Assembly (NCBI RefSeq): GCF_030270605.1
Contig: NZ_BSYJ01000001.1
Coordinates: 310,001 to 374,000 of the forward strand
Length of the DNA: 64,000 nt
Origin: Biformimicrobium ophioploci
GTDB lineage: Bacteria > Pseudomonadota > Gammaproteobacteria > Pseudomonadales > Cellvibrionaceae
Direction of reading: 5' to 3'
The notes beneath the pieces are model-generated. The model was not told where the DNA came from, did no database searches, and saw only the letters and a program-made list of their open reading frames with translations. Each line of letters opens with the position of its first letter. The first letter of the stretch is position 1. A program made the translations under genes and the position numbers. Positions 27,022 to 37,129 of the stretch are shown here, in pieces.

Positions 27022-27816
27022 TCAGACAATACTTTTTATCAGCCCGCCCTCTGCCTTGATGCTGGCACCGTTGACCGCTGCACTGAGCGGTGACGCAATA
27101 AATGCAACGACGGCCGCAATTTCCTCAGGCTTGATAAACCGCTGCAAAAGAGAGTTCGGCTCGGTTTCCTGGAAAAAATCTGCCACGAACTGATCTTCTG
27201 TTTTGCCCTGCACTTTCGCGCTTTCCTTGAGCCACTGCTCCACACCTTCGGTCAGTGTGGGCCCCGGCAGGACCGAATTGACGGTAATATTTTTGCCGGA
27301 CCCCTTGGTAAGGTTGGCGAGTCCCCTACCCATCACAATCTGCGCACCCTTGGTCACCGAGTAGTGCACCATGCTCTCCAGGCCGCGCATGCCGGCCTCG
27401 CTGGAAATATTGATGATGCGGGCAAAATCCTGCTGCTGCATTTTCGGGAAAAAATACCGGCACAGGCGCACCGTGCTCATCACATTGATATCGAGGATGG
27501 ACTGCCATTCCTCATCGGAAATCTCGGCGAAGGGACGCGGACTAAAGATACCCATGTTGTTGATCAGGATATCCAGCGGTCCGTGCTGCTCTATCTCCGC
27601 GCAGATCCGGTCAGTCTCCTCCGGCTTCGATAAGTCGCCCTCCACACCCAGGGCTTCTCCCATCGCGCTGAGCTCTGCGACTGCGGCTTCGGTACCGGAG
27701 CGACCATTGATAATCACACGGGCACCGTCGCGCAACAGTGCCTCCGCGACCGCACGGCCAATACCCTTGGTGGAGCCACTGATAAATACGAGTTTCCCCT
27801 TGAGCTGCAGGTCCAT
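27022..27816 (-). CDS. SDR family oxidoreductase
   Basis: Classical short-chain dehydrogenase/reductase, 264 residues. It shows the cofactor motif SGSTKGIG (residues 13-20), NNMG near residue 87, the catalytic serine in ISSEAG and YSVTK (tyrosine and lysine) near 155-160. GGGAGA lies 6 bp before the ATG at 27816, which is better spaced than the ATG two codons upstream. An arginine in the second strand (NGRSG) hints at NADP preference. It follows the FAH-type gene by 148 bp; whether it takes part in aromatic catabolism is unknown. Confidence 0.88.
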   Translation of the reverse strand: MDLQLKGKLVFISGSTKGIGRAVAEALLRDGARVIINGRSGTEAAVAELSAMGEALGVEGDLSKPEETDRICAEIEQHGPLDILINNMGIFSPRPFAEISDEEWQSILDINVMSTVRLCRYFFPKMQQQDFARIINISSEAGMRGLESMVHYSVTKGAQIVMGRGLANLTKGSGKNITVNSVLPGPTLTEGVEQWLKESAKVQGKTEDQFVADFFQETEPNSLLQRFIKPEEIAAVVAFIASPLSAAVNGASIKAEGGLIKSIV

Positions 27817-27964
27817 AAACATTCTCCCGGTTTCCCCGGGAATGATAGTTTCAGCAGGTGGTGATAGCAGGCCTGGGGAGGAGTTTAGGTAAGGCGGCTT
27901 CGTTTGCGATCAAATGCCTCCCCTGGCAGGCAAACACCCGCCAGGGAAGATTGGGAAGGGAAAA

Positions 27965-28972
27965 TCAGCTTTTTTCTACGACCTGTTCAATACGCCCGAA
28001 GATGGACTGGCCGCCCTGGTCGAACATCTCGATGGCAACGGCATCGCCGAACTTCATAAACGGCGTGGACGGTTTGCCATCCTTGATGGTTTCGATCATG
28101 CGGATCTCCGCAATACAGCTGTAGCCGACACCGCCCTCGGCCACCGGCTTGCCCGGGCCGCCATCGAGCTTGTTGGACACGGTGCCCGAGCCGATGATGG
28201 TACCGGCACACAACGGGCGCGTACGTGCGGCGTGCGCGATCAACTGGCCGAAGTCGAATGTCATGTCGACGCCGGCTTCCGGTTTGCCGAAGACCTCTCC
28301 ATTCAGGTGCGATACCAGCGGCAGGTGCAGCTTGCCACCCTTCCAGCTTTCGCCGAGTGCAGCCGGGGTCACACAGACCGGCGCAAAGGCGCTGGACGGC
28401 TTGGACTGGAAGAAACCGAAGCCCTTGCCCAGTTCATTCGGGATCAGGCCGCGCAGGGATACATCATTGACGATCATCACCAGGCGGATATGGTTCAGCG
28501 CCTCTTCCGCTGATACACCCATGGGCACATCGCCGGTAATCACGGCCACCTCGGCCTCGAAATCGATTCCGAAGCCCTCGTCCTGCGGCATCACGATGGG
28601 CGCACGCGGGGCCAGGAAGCTGTCGGAACCACCCTGGTACATCAGCGGGTCGGTCCAGAAGCTTTCCGGCATCTCGGCGTTGCGCGCCTTGCGCACCAGC
28701 TCCACATGGTTCACATAGGCACTGCCGTCTGCCCATTGGTAGGCACGCGGCAACGGTGAGTGGCACGCAGCTTGGTCGAAGGCCTGCCCCTCTACCTCAC
28801 CACGCTGCAATTTTGCATGCAGGTCCTCGAGCTTTGCCGAAACACTGTCCCAGTTGTCCAGCGCGTTTTGCAGCGTCGGGGCGATTTCAGCTGCGGATAC
28901 CATGCGGCTAAGGTCGTCACTGACCACGACGAGTTGGCCGTCTCGGCCGGAAATCAGGCTGGCTAGCTTCAC
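27965..28972 (-). CDS. fumarylacetoacetate hydrolase family protein
   Basis: FAH-superfamily hydrolase of 335 residues, cleaving beta-diketo acids such as fumarylacetoacetate in tyrosine breakdown. The metal-binding segment DFEAEVAVITGDVP and the downstream GTIIGSGTVSNK are typical of the family. The GTG start is preceded by AGAGGAAGG. It lies 31 bp after the VOC gene and downstream of hppD on the same strand, so a role in the homogentisate pathway is likely, although no homogentisate dioxygenase or maleylacetoacetate isomerase is present in the window. Confidence 0.88.
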   Translation of the reverse strand: MKLASLISGRDGQLVVVSDDLSRMVSAAEIAPTLQNALDNWDSVSAKLEDLHAKLQRGEVEGQAFDQAACHSPLPRAYQWADGSAYVNHVELVRKARNAEMPESFWTDPLMYQGGSDSFLAPRAPIVMPQDEGFGIDFEAEVAVITGDVPMGVSAEEALNHIRLVMIVNDVSLRGLIPNELGKGFGFFQSKPSSAFAPVCVTPAALGESWKGGKLHLPLVSHLNGEVFGKPEAGVDMTFDFGQLIAHAARTRPLCAGTIIGSGTVSNKLDGGPGKPVAEGGVGYSCIAEIRMIETIKDGKPSTPFMKFGDAVAIEMFDQGGQSIFGRIEQVVEKS

Positions 28973-29003
28973 GGTGCCTTCCTCTTGCTTTCAGTCTGTG
29001 AGT

Positions 29004-29552
29004 TTAAGGGTCCAGGGATTTGAATTTTACGTCGCCGTGCATCCAGGCGGCGTGTCTAGGCGCTTTCTTGGTGCGCGACCACTCTTCCAGCATTTCTTCC
29101 GCCACCCGCTTGAGCTCCCGGTGCATGCCCGGTTCCGCGGTGTTGGCGGCGAGCTCTATACGGTGCCCGTTCGGGTCGAAAAAATAGATCGACTGGAAAA
29201 TGGTGTGGTCGGTGGGGCCGAGTACTTCAACGCCCGCACCCTCGAGTTTGGCTTTCATCGCCAGCAGCTCGTCCATGCTCTCCACTTCCAGGGCGATATG
29301 TTGCACCCATGCCGGCGTGTTTTCATCGCGGCCCATTTCCGGGGAGTTGGGCAGCTCGAAAAACGCCAGCACGTTGCCCTGCCCCGCATCCATGAAGATA
29401 TGCATATACGGGTCCGGTGCCCCGGTGGAGGGCACCCTGTCTTCGGCAATGGCGAGCTGGAATTCCATGCCCAGCAGGTCGCGGTAGAACTCCACCGTTT
29501 CCCTGGCGTCGCGGCAGCGATAGGCGACGTGATGAATACGCTTTATAGCCAT
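29004..29552 (-). CDS. VOC family (glyoxalase/dioxygenase-fold) protein
   Basis: A 182-residue vicinal-oxygen-chelate protein. It starts MAIKRIHHVAYRCRD with the first metal-ligand histidine, has HIALEVES near residue 90 and YFFDPNGHRIELAAN with the glutamate ligand near residue 130, so one complete metal site is present. GGAGG is 7 bp before the ATG. It lies between hppD and the FAH-type gene and is presumably an accessory dioxygenase or isomerase of tyrosine catabolism; the reaction is unknown. Confidence 0.85.
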   Translation of the reverse strand: MAIKRIHHVAYRCRDARETVEFYRDLLGMEFQLAIAEDRVPSTGAPDPYMHIFMDAGQGNVLAFFELPNSPEMGRDENTPAWVQHIALEVESMDELLAMKAKLEGAGVEVLGPTDHTIFQSIYFFDPNGHRIELAANTAEPGMHRELKRVAEEMLEEWSRTKKAPRHAAWMHGDVKFKSLDP

Positions 29553-29581
29553 ATCAGGCCTCCGGTATACATACGGCCTTA

Positions 29582-30676
29582 TCAGGCCGCATCGTCCTTG
29601 CTCTGGTCGCCAATCACGCCGCGATTGAGCTGGTCACGCTCGATGGACTCGAACAGCGCCTTGAAGTTACCTTCACCGAAACCCTCGTCTTCCTTGCGCT
29701 GGATAAATTCGAAGAATACCGGGCCGAGCATGTTGGCAGAGAAAATCTGCAACAGCAGGCGCGGCTGGCCGCCTTCGGTGGTACCGTCCAGCAGGATGCC
29801 GCGGCTCTTGAACTCTTCGGTGGGCTCACCGTGGCCCGGCAGGCGCTCTTCCAGCATTTCGTAATAGGTATCCGGCGGCGGGGTCATGAACTCCATGCCG
29901 CGGGCCTTGAGGCGATCCCAGCAGGCGATGAGGTCGTCACAGGCAAAGGCAATGTGCTGGATGCCCTCACCGTTGTACTTCATCAGGAATTCCTCGATCT
30001 GGCCGCCGCCGCCAGCGGCTTCCTCGTTCAGCGGGATACGGATCTTGCCGTCAGGCGCGGTCATGGCCTTGGACAACAGGCCGGTGTACTCGCCCTTGAT
30101 ATCGAAGTAACGGATTTCACGGAAGTTGAACAGGTCTTCGTAGTACTTGGCCCAGTAATCCATACGGCCGCGATAGACGTTATGGGTGAGGTGGTCCAGA
30201 GTGTGGAAGCCACAGCCTTGCGGATGCTTGTCAACGCCTTCCAGCCAGTGGAAGTCGATGTCGTAGATGCTCTCGCCTTCCTTGTACCGATCGATCAGGT
30301 ACAGGGTCGCGCCGCCAATACCCTTGATCGCCGGCAGGCGCAGTTCCATTGGGCCAGTTTCCACGATCACCGGCTGGGCGCCCTTCTTGATCGCTTCGTT
30401 GTATGCGAACGTGGCATCTTTCACGCGGAAGGCCAGGCCACAGGCGGACGGGCCGTGCTCGCGCGCGTAGTAGTCGGCATGGCTGCCCTTTTCATAGTTG
30501 GTGATGAAATTGATATCACCCTGACGCCACAACTCCACGTCTTTGGTACGGTGGCGGGCCACCTTGGTGAAGCCCATAGCCTCGAATACGGTTTCCAGAA
30601 TGCCCTTTTCCGGCGCTGTGAATTCAACAAACTCGAAGCCGTTCAGGCCCATCGGGTTTTCAAACAAATCGGACAT
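29582..30676 (-). CDS. hppD: 4-hydroxyphenylpyruvate dioxygenase
   Basis: Non-haem iron dioxygenase converting 4-hydroxyphenylpyruvate to homogentisate, the second step of tyrosine degradation and a source of melanin-type pigment. The 364-residue product has two VOC repeats; the iron ligands are the histidine in [11 protein letters not shown] (about residue 160), the histidine in GIQHIAF (about 240) and the glutamate in FFEFIQRK (about 325). A GGAGG sequence precedes the ATG. It heads the block hppD-VOC-FAH. Confidence 0.96.
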   Translation of the reverse strand: MSDLFENPMGLNGFEFVEFTAPEKGILETVFEAMGFTKVARHRTKDVELWRQGDINFITNYEKGSHADYYAREHGPSACGLAFRVKDATFAYNEAIKKGAQPVIVETGPMELRLPAIKGIGGATLYLIDRYKEGESIYDIDFHWLEGVDKHPQGCGFHTLDHLTHNVYRGRMDYWAKYYEDLFNFREIRYFDIKGEYTGLLSKAMTAPDGKIRIPLNEEAAGGGGQIEEFLMKYNGEGIQHIAFACDDLIACWDRLKARGMEFMTPPPDTYYEMLEERLPGHGEPTEEFKSRGILLDGTTEGGQPRLLLQIFSANMLGPVFFEFIQRKEDEGFGEGNFKALFESIERDQLNRGVIGDQSKDDAA

Positions 30677-30965
30677 AGCATCCTCCAGTCTCTGTACGGC
30701 CCAGCGCCATTGTCGCTGCGGTGATTGTTATAGTAATTTCAGGCGCACAAAAATAGTTTCACATGTAACCAAAGTAAAGAGGCGATCGAGAACAAAGTCC
30801 ATTTTTCGGTCACATCTGTCTGAAAAAGACGCATTTCCGTCCCGCAAAGGCCTTTTTCGCGCCAGCGGGACCGGTACAATCGGCAGTTGCTTTCCAGATA
30901 CGGCCCGCGCGGGCGTATATGCGTCATACGAAAAGACAAAAAGTACGGTAAAGACAAAGAGTACG

Positions 30966-32324
30966 ATGAAGAGACTAATCACGATCCCGCTGGCCACCCT
31001 TGCCGCGCTGGCACTGGCCTTCGCCCTGCTGGCCCCGAAGCTGCTCGGCTTTTCCGCCACCCAGCTGCCCGCCGCCGTGCGTGTAGCCACCGGCATGGGC
31101 GCCAAACTGGCCTGTTCCGCCTATTTCGTATCCGGTTTTGACAAGGACCGGATTTTGGAGGACCTCGCCTCCTATTCCCCGGCCAACCGCCTGCTGGATC
31201 TCGAGTACGGCGCCCAGAGCGTGACCGCGACCCTGTTCGGCCTCGGCAAGACCAGTGCCACCTTCCGCAAGGATCTCGGCTGTAGCCTGGATATCGGCAA
31301 CACCGCGCCACTCAACACCGTACGCGCGCCCGCCCCGATCGCCGTGGACGCGCCATGGCCTGCGGGCGACAAGCTCGACAGTATCGACCCGGCGCTGCAG
31401 CTGCGCCTGGACGCCATTCTGGCAAAGGATAATGGGGCAGGCCTGGATACCCGTGCGCTGGTGGTGGTGCAGGATGGCAAGCTGGTTGCCGAATCCTATG
31501 GACCGGGCATCGACGCTCGCACACCACTGCTCGGCTGGTCCATGGGCAAGAGCGTCACTGCCATGCTCTATGGGCGCATGGAAGCCCTGGAGATTGCCAA
31601 TAGCGCCGGTACGCCATTATTCAGCAGCTGGGCAGACGACGCGCGTGCGAAGATCGAAATGGACGACCTGTTGCATATGGCATCCGGCCTGCAATTCGAT
31701 GAGACCTATGCGCCGGGGAGTGATTCCACGCGCATGCTGTTTAACGCACACAGCGCATCGGACGTGGCCATGGACAGCCCGGCACTGCACACGCCAGGCC
31801 AGCACTTTTCCTACTCTTCCGGCACCACCAACCTGATTGCGCGCTGGGTGCACGACCAGCTCGGTGGCAGCGCGCAGGAAAGCATCAATTTCCTGCACCG
31901 CGAGCTACTGCAGCCACTCGGGATGCAGCACACCATTCTGGAAACCGACCCCAGCGGTGTGTTTGTCGGCAGCTCCTACATCTACGCCAGTGGCCGCGAC
32001 TGGGCACGCCTGGGGCAGGTCATGCTCGATAAGGGTGAGATGAATGGCCAGCGTATCCTTTCCGAGGACTGGGTGGCGCGCGCGCAGGCACCGAACAATT
32101 CGGAAAACGACCCCCGTTACGGTTACCAGTTCTGGCTGAACGGTGGCGGCGACGCCCTGCGCTTCCCGGAGCTGCCGGCCGATGCCTACTTTATGCTGGG
32201 CAACCGGGAGCAGGCACTGATGATCTCGCCCGCCACCGGCACCGTGATTGTGCGCGTCGGCTGGACCGCGACCGACTACCCGACCGGGGAAAATTTCAGC
32301 CAGCTGCTACCGGCTTCCCACTGA
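30966..32324 (+). CDS. serine hydrolase, class C beta-lactamase fold
   Basis: A 452-residue exported or membrane-anchored hydrolase with an N-terminal hydrophobic segment (TLAALALAFALLAPKLLG). Catalytic motifs are SMGK (S192-K195) and YSSG near residue 280, followed by a C-terminal GNREQ where related proteins carry the third motif. It shares layout and local sequence with the hydrolase at 14538-15941 (ALVVVQDGKL, ASGLQ, GRLG/ARLGQ), so the two are paralogues. Substrate unknown. The start at 30966 is the first that gives a signal-like N-terminus; the ribosome binding site is weak. The upstream 289 bp hold no gene. Confidence 0.83.
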   Translation: MKRLITIPLATLAALALAFALLAPKLLGFSATQLPAAVRVATGMGAKLACSAYFVSGFDKDRILEDLASYSPANRLLDLEYGAQSVTATLFGLGKTSATFRKDLGCSLDIGNTAPLNTVRAPAPIAVDAPWPAGDKLDSIDPALQLRLDAILAKDNGAGLDTRALVVVQDGKLVAESYGPGIDARTPLLGWSMGKSVTAMLYGRMEALEIANSAGTPLFSSWADDARAKIEMDDLLHMASGLQFDETYAPGSDSTRMLFNAHSASDVAMDSPALHTPGQHFSYSSGTTNLIARWVHDQLGGSAQESINFLHRELLQPLGMQHTILETDPSGVFVGSSYIYASGRDWARLGQVMLDKGEMNGQRILSEDWVARAQAPNNSENDPRYGYQFWLNGGGDALRFPELPADAYFMLGNREQALMISPATGTVIVRVGWTATDYPTGENFSQLLPASH

Positions 32325-32413
32325 GTCCGCACTCTGCGCCTGCTCAACGTCATTTTAGAGCGCTGTCAGGCGCAGAATCTGCGGTTGACGCTGTAATTTT
32401 TCCGCAACTGCAT

Positions 32414-32439
32414 AAATAGGGCGTCCGTCCCTATTTTTT
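32414..32439 (+). terminator. intrinsic terminator of the second serine hydrolase
   Basis: AAATAGGG, a 7-base loop, CCCTATTT followed by T: a short stem with a strong T tract, 90 bp after the hydrolase stop. Confidence 0.75.
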
Positions 32440-32523
32440 GACTCCCAATTCCCTTAACGTTGCAATCTGGCCGCTTCAGCGGCCGGATAAAAAACAATAA
32501 ATTTCTTGGGGGAATTTGTCCGA

Positions 32524-33261
32524 ATGGATCACACCACGACCATGCGGAGCGCGCGCTCGTTCCGCAGTATTACAAAACTGCTGCTAACCGCATTCGCGGT
32601 CATCTACCTGAGCGGCTGCGCCGCGACCCACGTATCCAAGATCGATCAGCTGAGCACCATCGATGGCAGCTCCGAGATCGTGCTCATGCCCCTGGATGTG
32701 GAGCTCAGCATTCTGACAGCCGCCGGTCTTACCGAGCCGCAGGCAGAGTGGACCCAGAACGCGGTACAGCACATCAAGACTGCTGCCAGGGAGGAGTTTG
32801 CCCGACGTAATTCCAACCTGTTGCTGTTCGACGCCGGTGGCCTCAATGCCGAATCCACCCTGGTCCAGCTACAGAAGCTGCACGAAGCCGTCGGATACAC
32901 CATCCGCCTGCACCACTACGGGCCGCTCAAGCTTCCAACCAAAAACAACCAGATCGACTGGACCCTGGGCGACGATATCGCGGCACTCAAGGAACACACA
33001 GGCGCGGACTATGCGATGTTTGTTTTCGTGCGTGACAGCTATGCCAGTGCCGGCCGCGTGGCCGTTCAGCTGCTTGGCGCAGTAGCCGGAGTTGGTGTTG
33101 CCGGCGGCACCCAGTACGGCTTTGCTTCCCTGGTCGACCTGAACAGCGGCGAGATTGTCTGGTTCAACCAGCTCATCAGCGGCTCCGGTGACCTGCGCAC
33201 CAAAAAAGCGGCCGACAAGACAGTGACAGCGTTATTGAAAACCCTTCCTTCCGCGGGGTGA
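32524..33261 (+). CDS. lipoprotein of unknown function
   Basis: A 245-residue lipoprotein with a hydrophobic signal ending in the lipobox YLSGC (about residue 32). The mature part has no family I can name; it contains an Arg/Ala helix (AREEFARRNSNLLLFDAG), YAMFVFVRDSYAS strand region and a Gly/Ala-rich segment (GAVAGVGVAGGTQYG), which resembles lipoproteins that assemble around envelope machines. GGGGGA is 10 bp before the ATG at 32524. It is followed after 9 bp by an M48 protease gene and then a second lipoprotein, suggesting an envelope maintenance operon. Confidence 0.75.
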   Translation: MDHTTTMRSARSFRSITKLLLTAFAVIYLSGCAATHVSKIDQLSTIDGSSEIVLMPLDVELSILTAAGLTEPQAEWTQNAVQHIKTAAREEFARRNSNLLLFDAGGLNAESTLVQLQKLHEAVGYTIRLHHYGPLKLPTKNNQIDWTLGDDIAALKEHTGADYAMFVFVRDSYASAGRVAVQLLGAVAGVGVAGGTQYGFASLVDLNSGEIVWFNQLISGSGDLRTKKAADKTVTALLKTLPSAG

Positions 33262-33270
33262 GTCAATCGC

Positions 33271-34431
33271 ATGCACACACTTACTCACAGACTGCTGGGC
33301 CTTGTAATGGCCTCCCTGGTGAGCAACGCCGTTGCCGCAGCAACCAGCTATCCGCCGGCTTTTGACCCCGGTTACCGGCCCGAAGCTTCCTCCGACGAAG
33401 GCGGTTTCTGGTATCAGGTCGATAAGCTGGAGCGGGACATTCAGCACTCCCCGTTTGTGGTTACGGACCCCGCGCTGAACGACTACGTCGGCAATATGGT
33501 CTGTAAACTTGCGGGAGACTACTGCAGCGATATCCGGGTTTACGTTATCGAAAATCCGCATTTCAATGCGGCCATGTTTCCCAACGGCATGATGCATATC
33601 CACTCGGGCCTGCTGCTGCGCGTCGAAAGTGAATCCCAGCTCGCGGCTGTACTTGGGCACGAGATAGGTCACTACCTGCGCTCACACCACCTCAAGCAGT
33701 GGCGCGGCCTGCGTGATGGCGCTGGCGTTTCCATGGTGTTCGACATGTTGCTGACCGGTGGGCTGATGACCTGGGCTGTGATGGCCGGTAATAGTTCTTT
33801 TGGGCGCAACCAGGAAATTGAAGCCGATGCCATCGGTGCCAACCTGATGCACGCCAGCGGATATGCGCCTGTCGAAGCTGCAAACCTGTGGCGCTATGTA
33901 GATGCCGAACAGAAAGCAGATAGCAGCAGGCAGGCCAGCAGCGTATTTTTCGCCACCCACCCTCAGCCCAAGGAGCGAATAGCAAAACTGGAAGCGCACA
34001 TCAGCCAGCTACCAGAAACCGGAAATACGCTAAAGAACAACGGCCTGATCGAAAAGATCATGCCGCTTTATCGCACGTTTATGGCCAACCATCTGGAAAT
34101 GCAGGAGTACGAACAATCCGAATTGTTGCTCGCGAAACATGAAGAGATGGGCTACCCAGAGGCGGAAGTGCGTTTCTTTCGCGGGGAACTGCACCGGTTA
34201 AGGAACCAGCCAGGCGACCAGGACCTTGCGGTTGATGCTTACACCGCATCCCTGAAACTGGACAACCCCGTCCCGGATGCGCACAAGCACCTCGGCTATC
34301 TCCATTTACGCAAGAAAAACAATACCGAGGCTTTATCGCACTTCCGCAACTACCTGGCACTCGCACCAGACGCTTCGGACAAGCAGATGATCGAATTCTA
34401 TATAAATTCTTTGGAGTCAAAAAATGATTAA
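33271..34431 (+). CDS. periplasmic M48 family metalloprotease with TPR region
   Basis: Zinc metalloprotease related to BepA/LoiP, 386 residues. It has a signal peptide (cleaved after SNAVAA, about residue 23), the zinc motif HEIGH (130-134), the third ligand in EIEADAIG (about 185), and a C-terminal helical TPR-like region with LGYLHLRKKN near residue 345. BepA-type enzymes check outer-membrane protein assembly, and this is probably periplasmic quality control too. The stop overlaps the next gene by 8 bp. Confidence 0.87.
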   Translation: MHTLTHRLLGLVMASLVSNAVAAATSYPPAFDPGYRPEASSDEGGFWYQVDKLERDIQHSPFVVTDPALNDYVGNMVCKLAGDYCSDIRVYVIENPHFNAAMFPNGMMHIHSGLLLRVESESQLAAVLGHEIGHYLRSHHLKQWRGLRDGAGVSMVFDMLLTGGLMTWAVMAGNSSFGRNQEIEADAIGANLMHASGYAPVEAANLWRYVDAEQKADSSRQASSVFFATHPQPKERIAKLEAHISQLPETGNTLKNNGLIEKIMPLYRTFMANHLEMQEYEQSELLLAKHEEMGYPEAEVRFFRGELHRLRNQPGDQDLAVDAYTASLKLDNPVPDAHKHLGYLHLRKKNNTEALSHFRNYLALAPDASDKQMIEFYINSLESKND

Positions 34432-35005
34432 ACAGATTAAAAGGCTATTTATACTGGGCTTGCTTTCCTCCCTCGCAGGCTGTGTCCAGTACAGCCTGGT
34501 GCCAGCCGGATCCGCTGTCTCGGCCAAGGGTATCACCGTCACCCCGCCAATGGACTGGAACAAGTCTCCTGCGAACCTTGGTAAAAAAGTTGAGATCTGG
34601 ACCCGCGATGGGGTAAGCCTCGACCAGCTGATTTTTATTGGTGGTATCAGTGACGGGGAAACACTGTTCAAATCCTGGAACAAAGCTCTGCCCATGCCAG
34701 CCTTCAATGCGGGCATGCTGCCCAATGATGTTGAAGACCTGGTAAAGACCTCACTGAAAAACCTGGCAGGCGGTGAAATCCAGATTGATACCAGTAACCT
34801 CAAACCCACAGAATTCGGTGGTACCTTCGGATTTGAGTTTGAACTGGATTACTTCGAAAAGAGCGGCCTGAAAAAACGTGGCAATGCGTTTGCGGTAATC
34901 AAGGATGAGCAACTTTATGTCATCCTGTTTACTGCGGCTGACCTGCACTACTTCGGCGAACACCTTCCGGAAGTACGCAAGCTCTTTGAGTCTGCGGTAA
35001 TCTGA
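34424..35005 (+). CDS. lipoprotein of unknown function
   Basis: A 193-residue lipoprotein: the signal peptide ends with the lipobox SLAGC (about residue 20). The mature part has alternating strands (IWTRDGVSLDQLIFIGGISDG, FGFEFELDY) and ends in YVILFTAADLHYFGEHLP. I recognise no named family. The start overlaps the M48 protease stop, which suggests coupled translation and a shared role. Confidence 0.75.
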   Translation: MIKQIKRLFILGLLSSLAGCVQYSLVPAGSAVSAKGITVTPPMDWNKSPANLGKKVEIWTRDGVSLDQLIFIGGISDGETLFKSWNKALPMPAFNAGMLPNDVEDLVKTSLKNLAGGEIQIDTSNLKPTEFGGTFGFEFELDYFEKSGLKKRGNAFAVIKDEQLYVILFTAADLHYFGEHLPEVRKLFESAVI

Positions 35006-35038
35006 TTCAGCCAGGAGCGGCTGACAGATTTTGCTACA

Positions 35039-35063
35039 GGGGCCACCACGTGGCCCCTTTTTA
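35039..35063. terminator. intrinsic terminator
   Basis: GGGGCCAC-CAC-GTGGCCCC followed by TTTTTATTTTT on the plus strand, 34 bp after the lipoprotein gene and just beyond the end of the convergent TonB-dependent receptor gene. Confidence 0.85.
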
Positions 35064-35070
35064 TTTTTAT

Positions 35071-37125
35071 CTACAACTCAAATTTCGCACCGAACCTGAC
35101 TACCCGCGGCGAGCCCGGGAAATAGCGGTCCCCGGAGAAGCTGCTGAAATCTGCGCGCGATGCGTAGCGTTCATCCAGTGCATTTTCCAATTTCAGGAAA
35201 ACCGTGACCGAATCCGTAAATTGCCTATCTGCCGTCAGGTGCAGCAACCGATGGCCGGGGTACTGGTGCAGGCTCTGCGGGTCCGTATAGTATTTCCCAA
35301 CGTAATCCAGTGCAGCCCGCACGTTCCAGCGATCGCCAATGCGCTGGTCGATAGAGGCACCGCCAAACCACAGGGGCGCTGAGTCCATCAGGTTGCCTGT
35401 CGTACCCGCCACCTGGTCATTGCGGTAGCGGTGCTCGCCGTAATTCAGCAGCAAGCTGAACGTTGTGCGATCCGTCAACGATACCCGCGCCCGGCTCTCC
35501 AGGCCGCGGTGCGCGGTCTTACCGCCGGAGACGTTAAAGAAATCCGCATTCCGGTAGATGACGTTGCGCTTGCGCTGCTGATAGGCCGCCAGTTCAAATT
35601 CCACACGGGCGATGGAGCCGCGTATCCCCACTTCGCCGCTGAACGCTTGCTCGGGATCGAGGTCAGCGACCTGCTGCACGCGCTGCAGGCGGTACAACTC
35701 TGCAGCCTGCGGCGTGCGATAGCCATTCGAAAGGTTTGCGTAAAACTGCAATGATTCGCCCATCCGGTAAGCGAGGCCCGCACGCACCGCACTGCTGACA
35801 AAATCATCTGCCCTGTCGGCAGGCCGCGAGTAGCGGCACCCACCAAAGGCGCAGGGCTCGCCATTCGCATCCGTGCGCCCATCGGGCAAATGGTTGTCGT
35901 AGTCGTAGCGCGTCCAGCCCGTACGCAACCCGGCATCGAAAACCAGCGCCTCACTGAGGGGGCGTCGGTAGCTGCCAAATACCGATAGTGATGCCGCCAT
36001 CACGTCATAGCGGTACTGGTAACCCGCCGGAATCGTAGCTTGCAGGAAGGCAGAACCCTCTGTCGGCTCGGCCTGGAACTGCTCCAGGTAGGCGTCGGTC
36101 AATTCAGCCTCGGTGCCGTAATCCACCCGCCCACCAGCAAATGGCAGCCAGCCGCCTGCGCGTGCACCGACAGACGCATGGCTATTTTCTTCATCCGGCT
36201 GCCCCGGCAGGAAATGCATGCGAAATGCCATGTTGGTATCGCGGAACCAGGCGCTGAGCGCACGGCCCTGCTGGTCCCGCTCGTCGGTGCCGACGCGTAC
36301 CTGGCCACGTATGGACCTTGCGGCACGGTAGGCGCCGGGCGTCGGGTTGGCCTCGCTCAGCGTTGTGTCTTCATAGGCGCGGTAGCCGCTGACGTAGCCG
36401 GCGGAGTCCTGGTCGAGATCCGCGAAGTGTATGGATGCGCGCAGTTGGCCTGTTGTCCCGCTGTGCTGCAGTTGCCACAGGCCGGTCGTCTGACGGTAGG
36501 TATTGTCCTGGCGAAAACCGTCGTTGCGAATATGTGCAAGACCCAGGGACTGGCCGCGCTGCGCATCACCCCGTGACAGGTCGAGGGCGGCCTTGGCGAA
36601 GCCCTGTTCGCCGTGCCAGAGGCTGAGCCCGGAACGGTCCCGCTCTGGCAAACGCAGGCGCGTGTCGATCACGCCATTGGTTGCGTTGGCGCCATGCACC
36701 ATGCTGGCGGTACCGCGCACCACCTCCACACGCTCGGCGAACTCCAGCGGCGCCTCGAACAGCTCATTGATGTTACAAAAACCCGGTGCACGCAGTGCAA
36801 CGCCGTCGAGCGTTGCACGGATACTGCCGCAGGCGGCCGCACCGGTGAGCACAGGAGAGCGCACAGCGGGCAGGTATTCAATACCATTGCCGCGCGCGAT
36901 ATTCACGCCCGGGGCATTGTTCAGCAGCTGCTGCACATGTGCGTAACCGCTGCGCGTGATTTCCTCATCGTCAATTACCGCGGTGTTGCCCGCGAGATCG
37001 GCAAGCACCAGCGGCTGCTGGTGTGCCGTCACCACCACCGTATCCAGCAGCGGTGCCGGCTCTGCGGCATCCACAATCAAAACGGGGAATAGTAGCGATA
37101 GCGCCGTAGCAAACTGCTTATCCAC
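35071..37125 (-). CDS. TonB-dependent outer-membrane receptor
   Basis: A 684-residue receptor: signal peptide (about 20 residues), TonB-box-like LDTVVVTA near residue 28, plug domain (residues about 45-150, with APGVNIARGNG and VEVVRGTASMVHGANATNG), then a 22-strand barrel ending in the terminal RFGAKFEL. Two cysteines in the plug (AACGS and GFCN) may form a disulfide. The GTG start lies 4 bp after the stop of the preceding sorbosone-dehydrogenase-like gene, so it is the last gene of the halogenase-dehydrogenase-receptor operon. Substrate unknown. Confidence 0.9.
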   Translation of the reverse strand: MDKQFATALSLLFPVLIVDAAEPAPLLDTVVVTAHQQPLVLADLAGNTAVIDDEEITRSGYAHVQQLLNNAPGVNIARGNGIEYLPAVRSPVLTGAAACGSIRATLDGVALRAPGFCNINELFEAPLEFAERVEVVRGTASMVHGANATNGVIDTRLRLPERDRSGLSLWHGEQGFAKAALDLSRGDAQRGQSLGLAHIRNDGFRQDNTYRQTTGLWQLQHSGTTGQLRASIHFADLDQDSAGYVSGYRAYEDTTLSEANPTPGAYRAARSIRGQVRVGTDERDQQGRALSAWFRDTNMAFRMHFLPGQPDEENSHASVGARAGGWLPFAGGRVDYGTEAELTDAYLEQFQAEPTEGSAFLQATIPAGYQYRYDVMAASLSVFGSYRRPLSEALVFDAGLRTGWTRYDYDNHLPDGRTDANGEPCAFGGCRYSRPADRADDFVSSAVRAGLAYRMGESLQFYANLSNGYRTPQAAELYRLQRVQQVADLDPEQAFSGEVGIRGSIARVEFELAAYQQRKRNVIYRNADFFNVSGGKTAHRGLESRARVSLTDRTTFSLLLNYGEHRYRNDQVAGTTGNLMDSAPLWFGGASIDQRIGDRWNVRAALDYVGKYYTDPQSLHQYPGHRLLHLTADRQFTDSVTVFLKLENALDERYASRADFSSFSGDRYFPGSPRVVRFGAKFEL

Positions 37126-37129
37126 TAAC

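Noticed and set aside
27898-27955. Intrinsic terminator after the FAH-type gene
   Set aside because: CCCTGGC/GCCAGGG can pair but the stem is interrupted and there is no T run in the direction of transcription.
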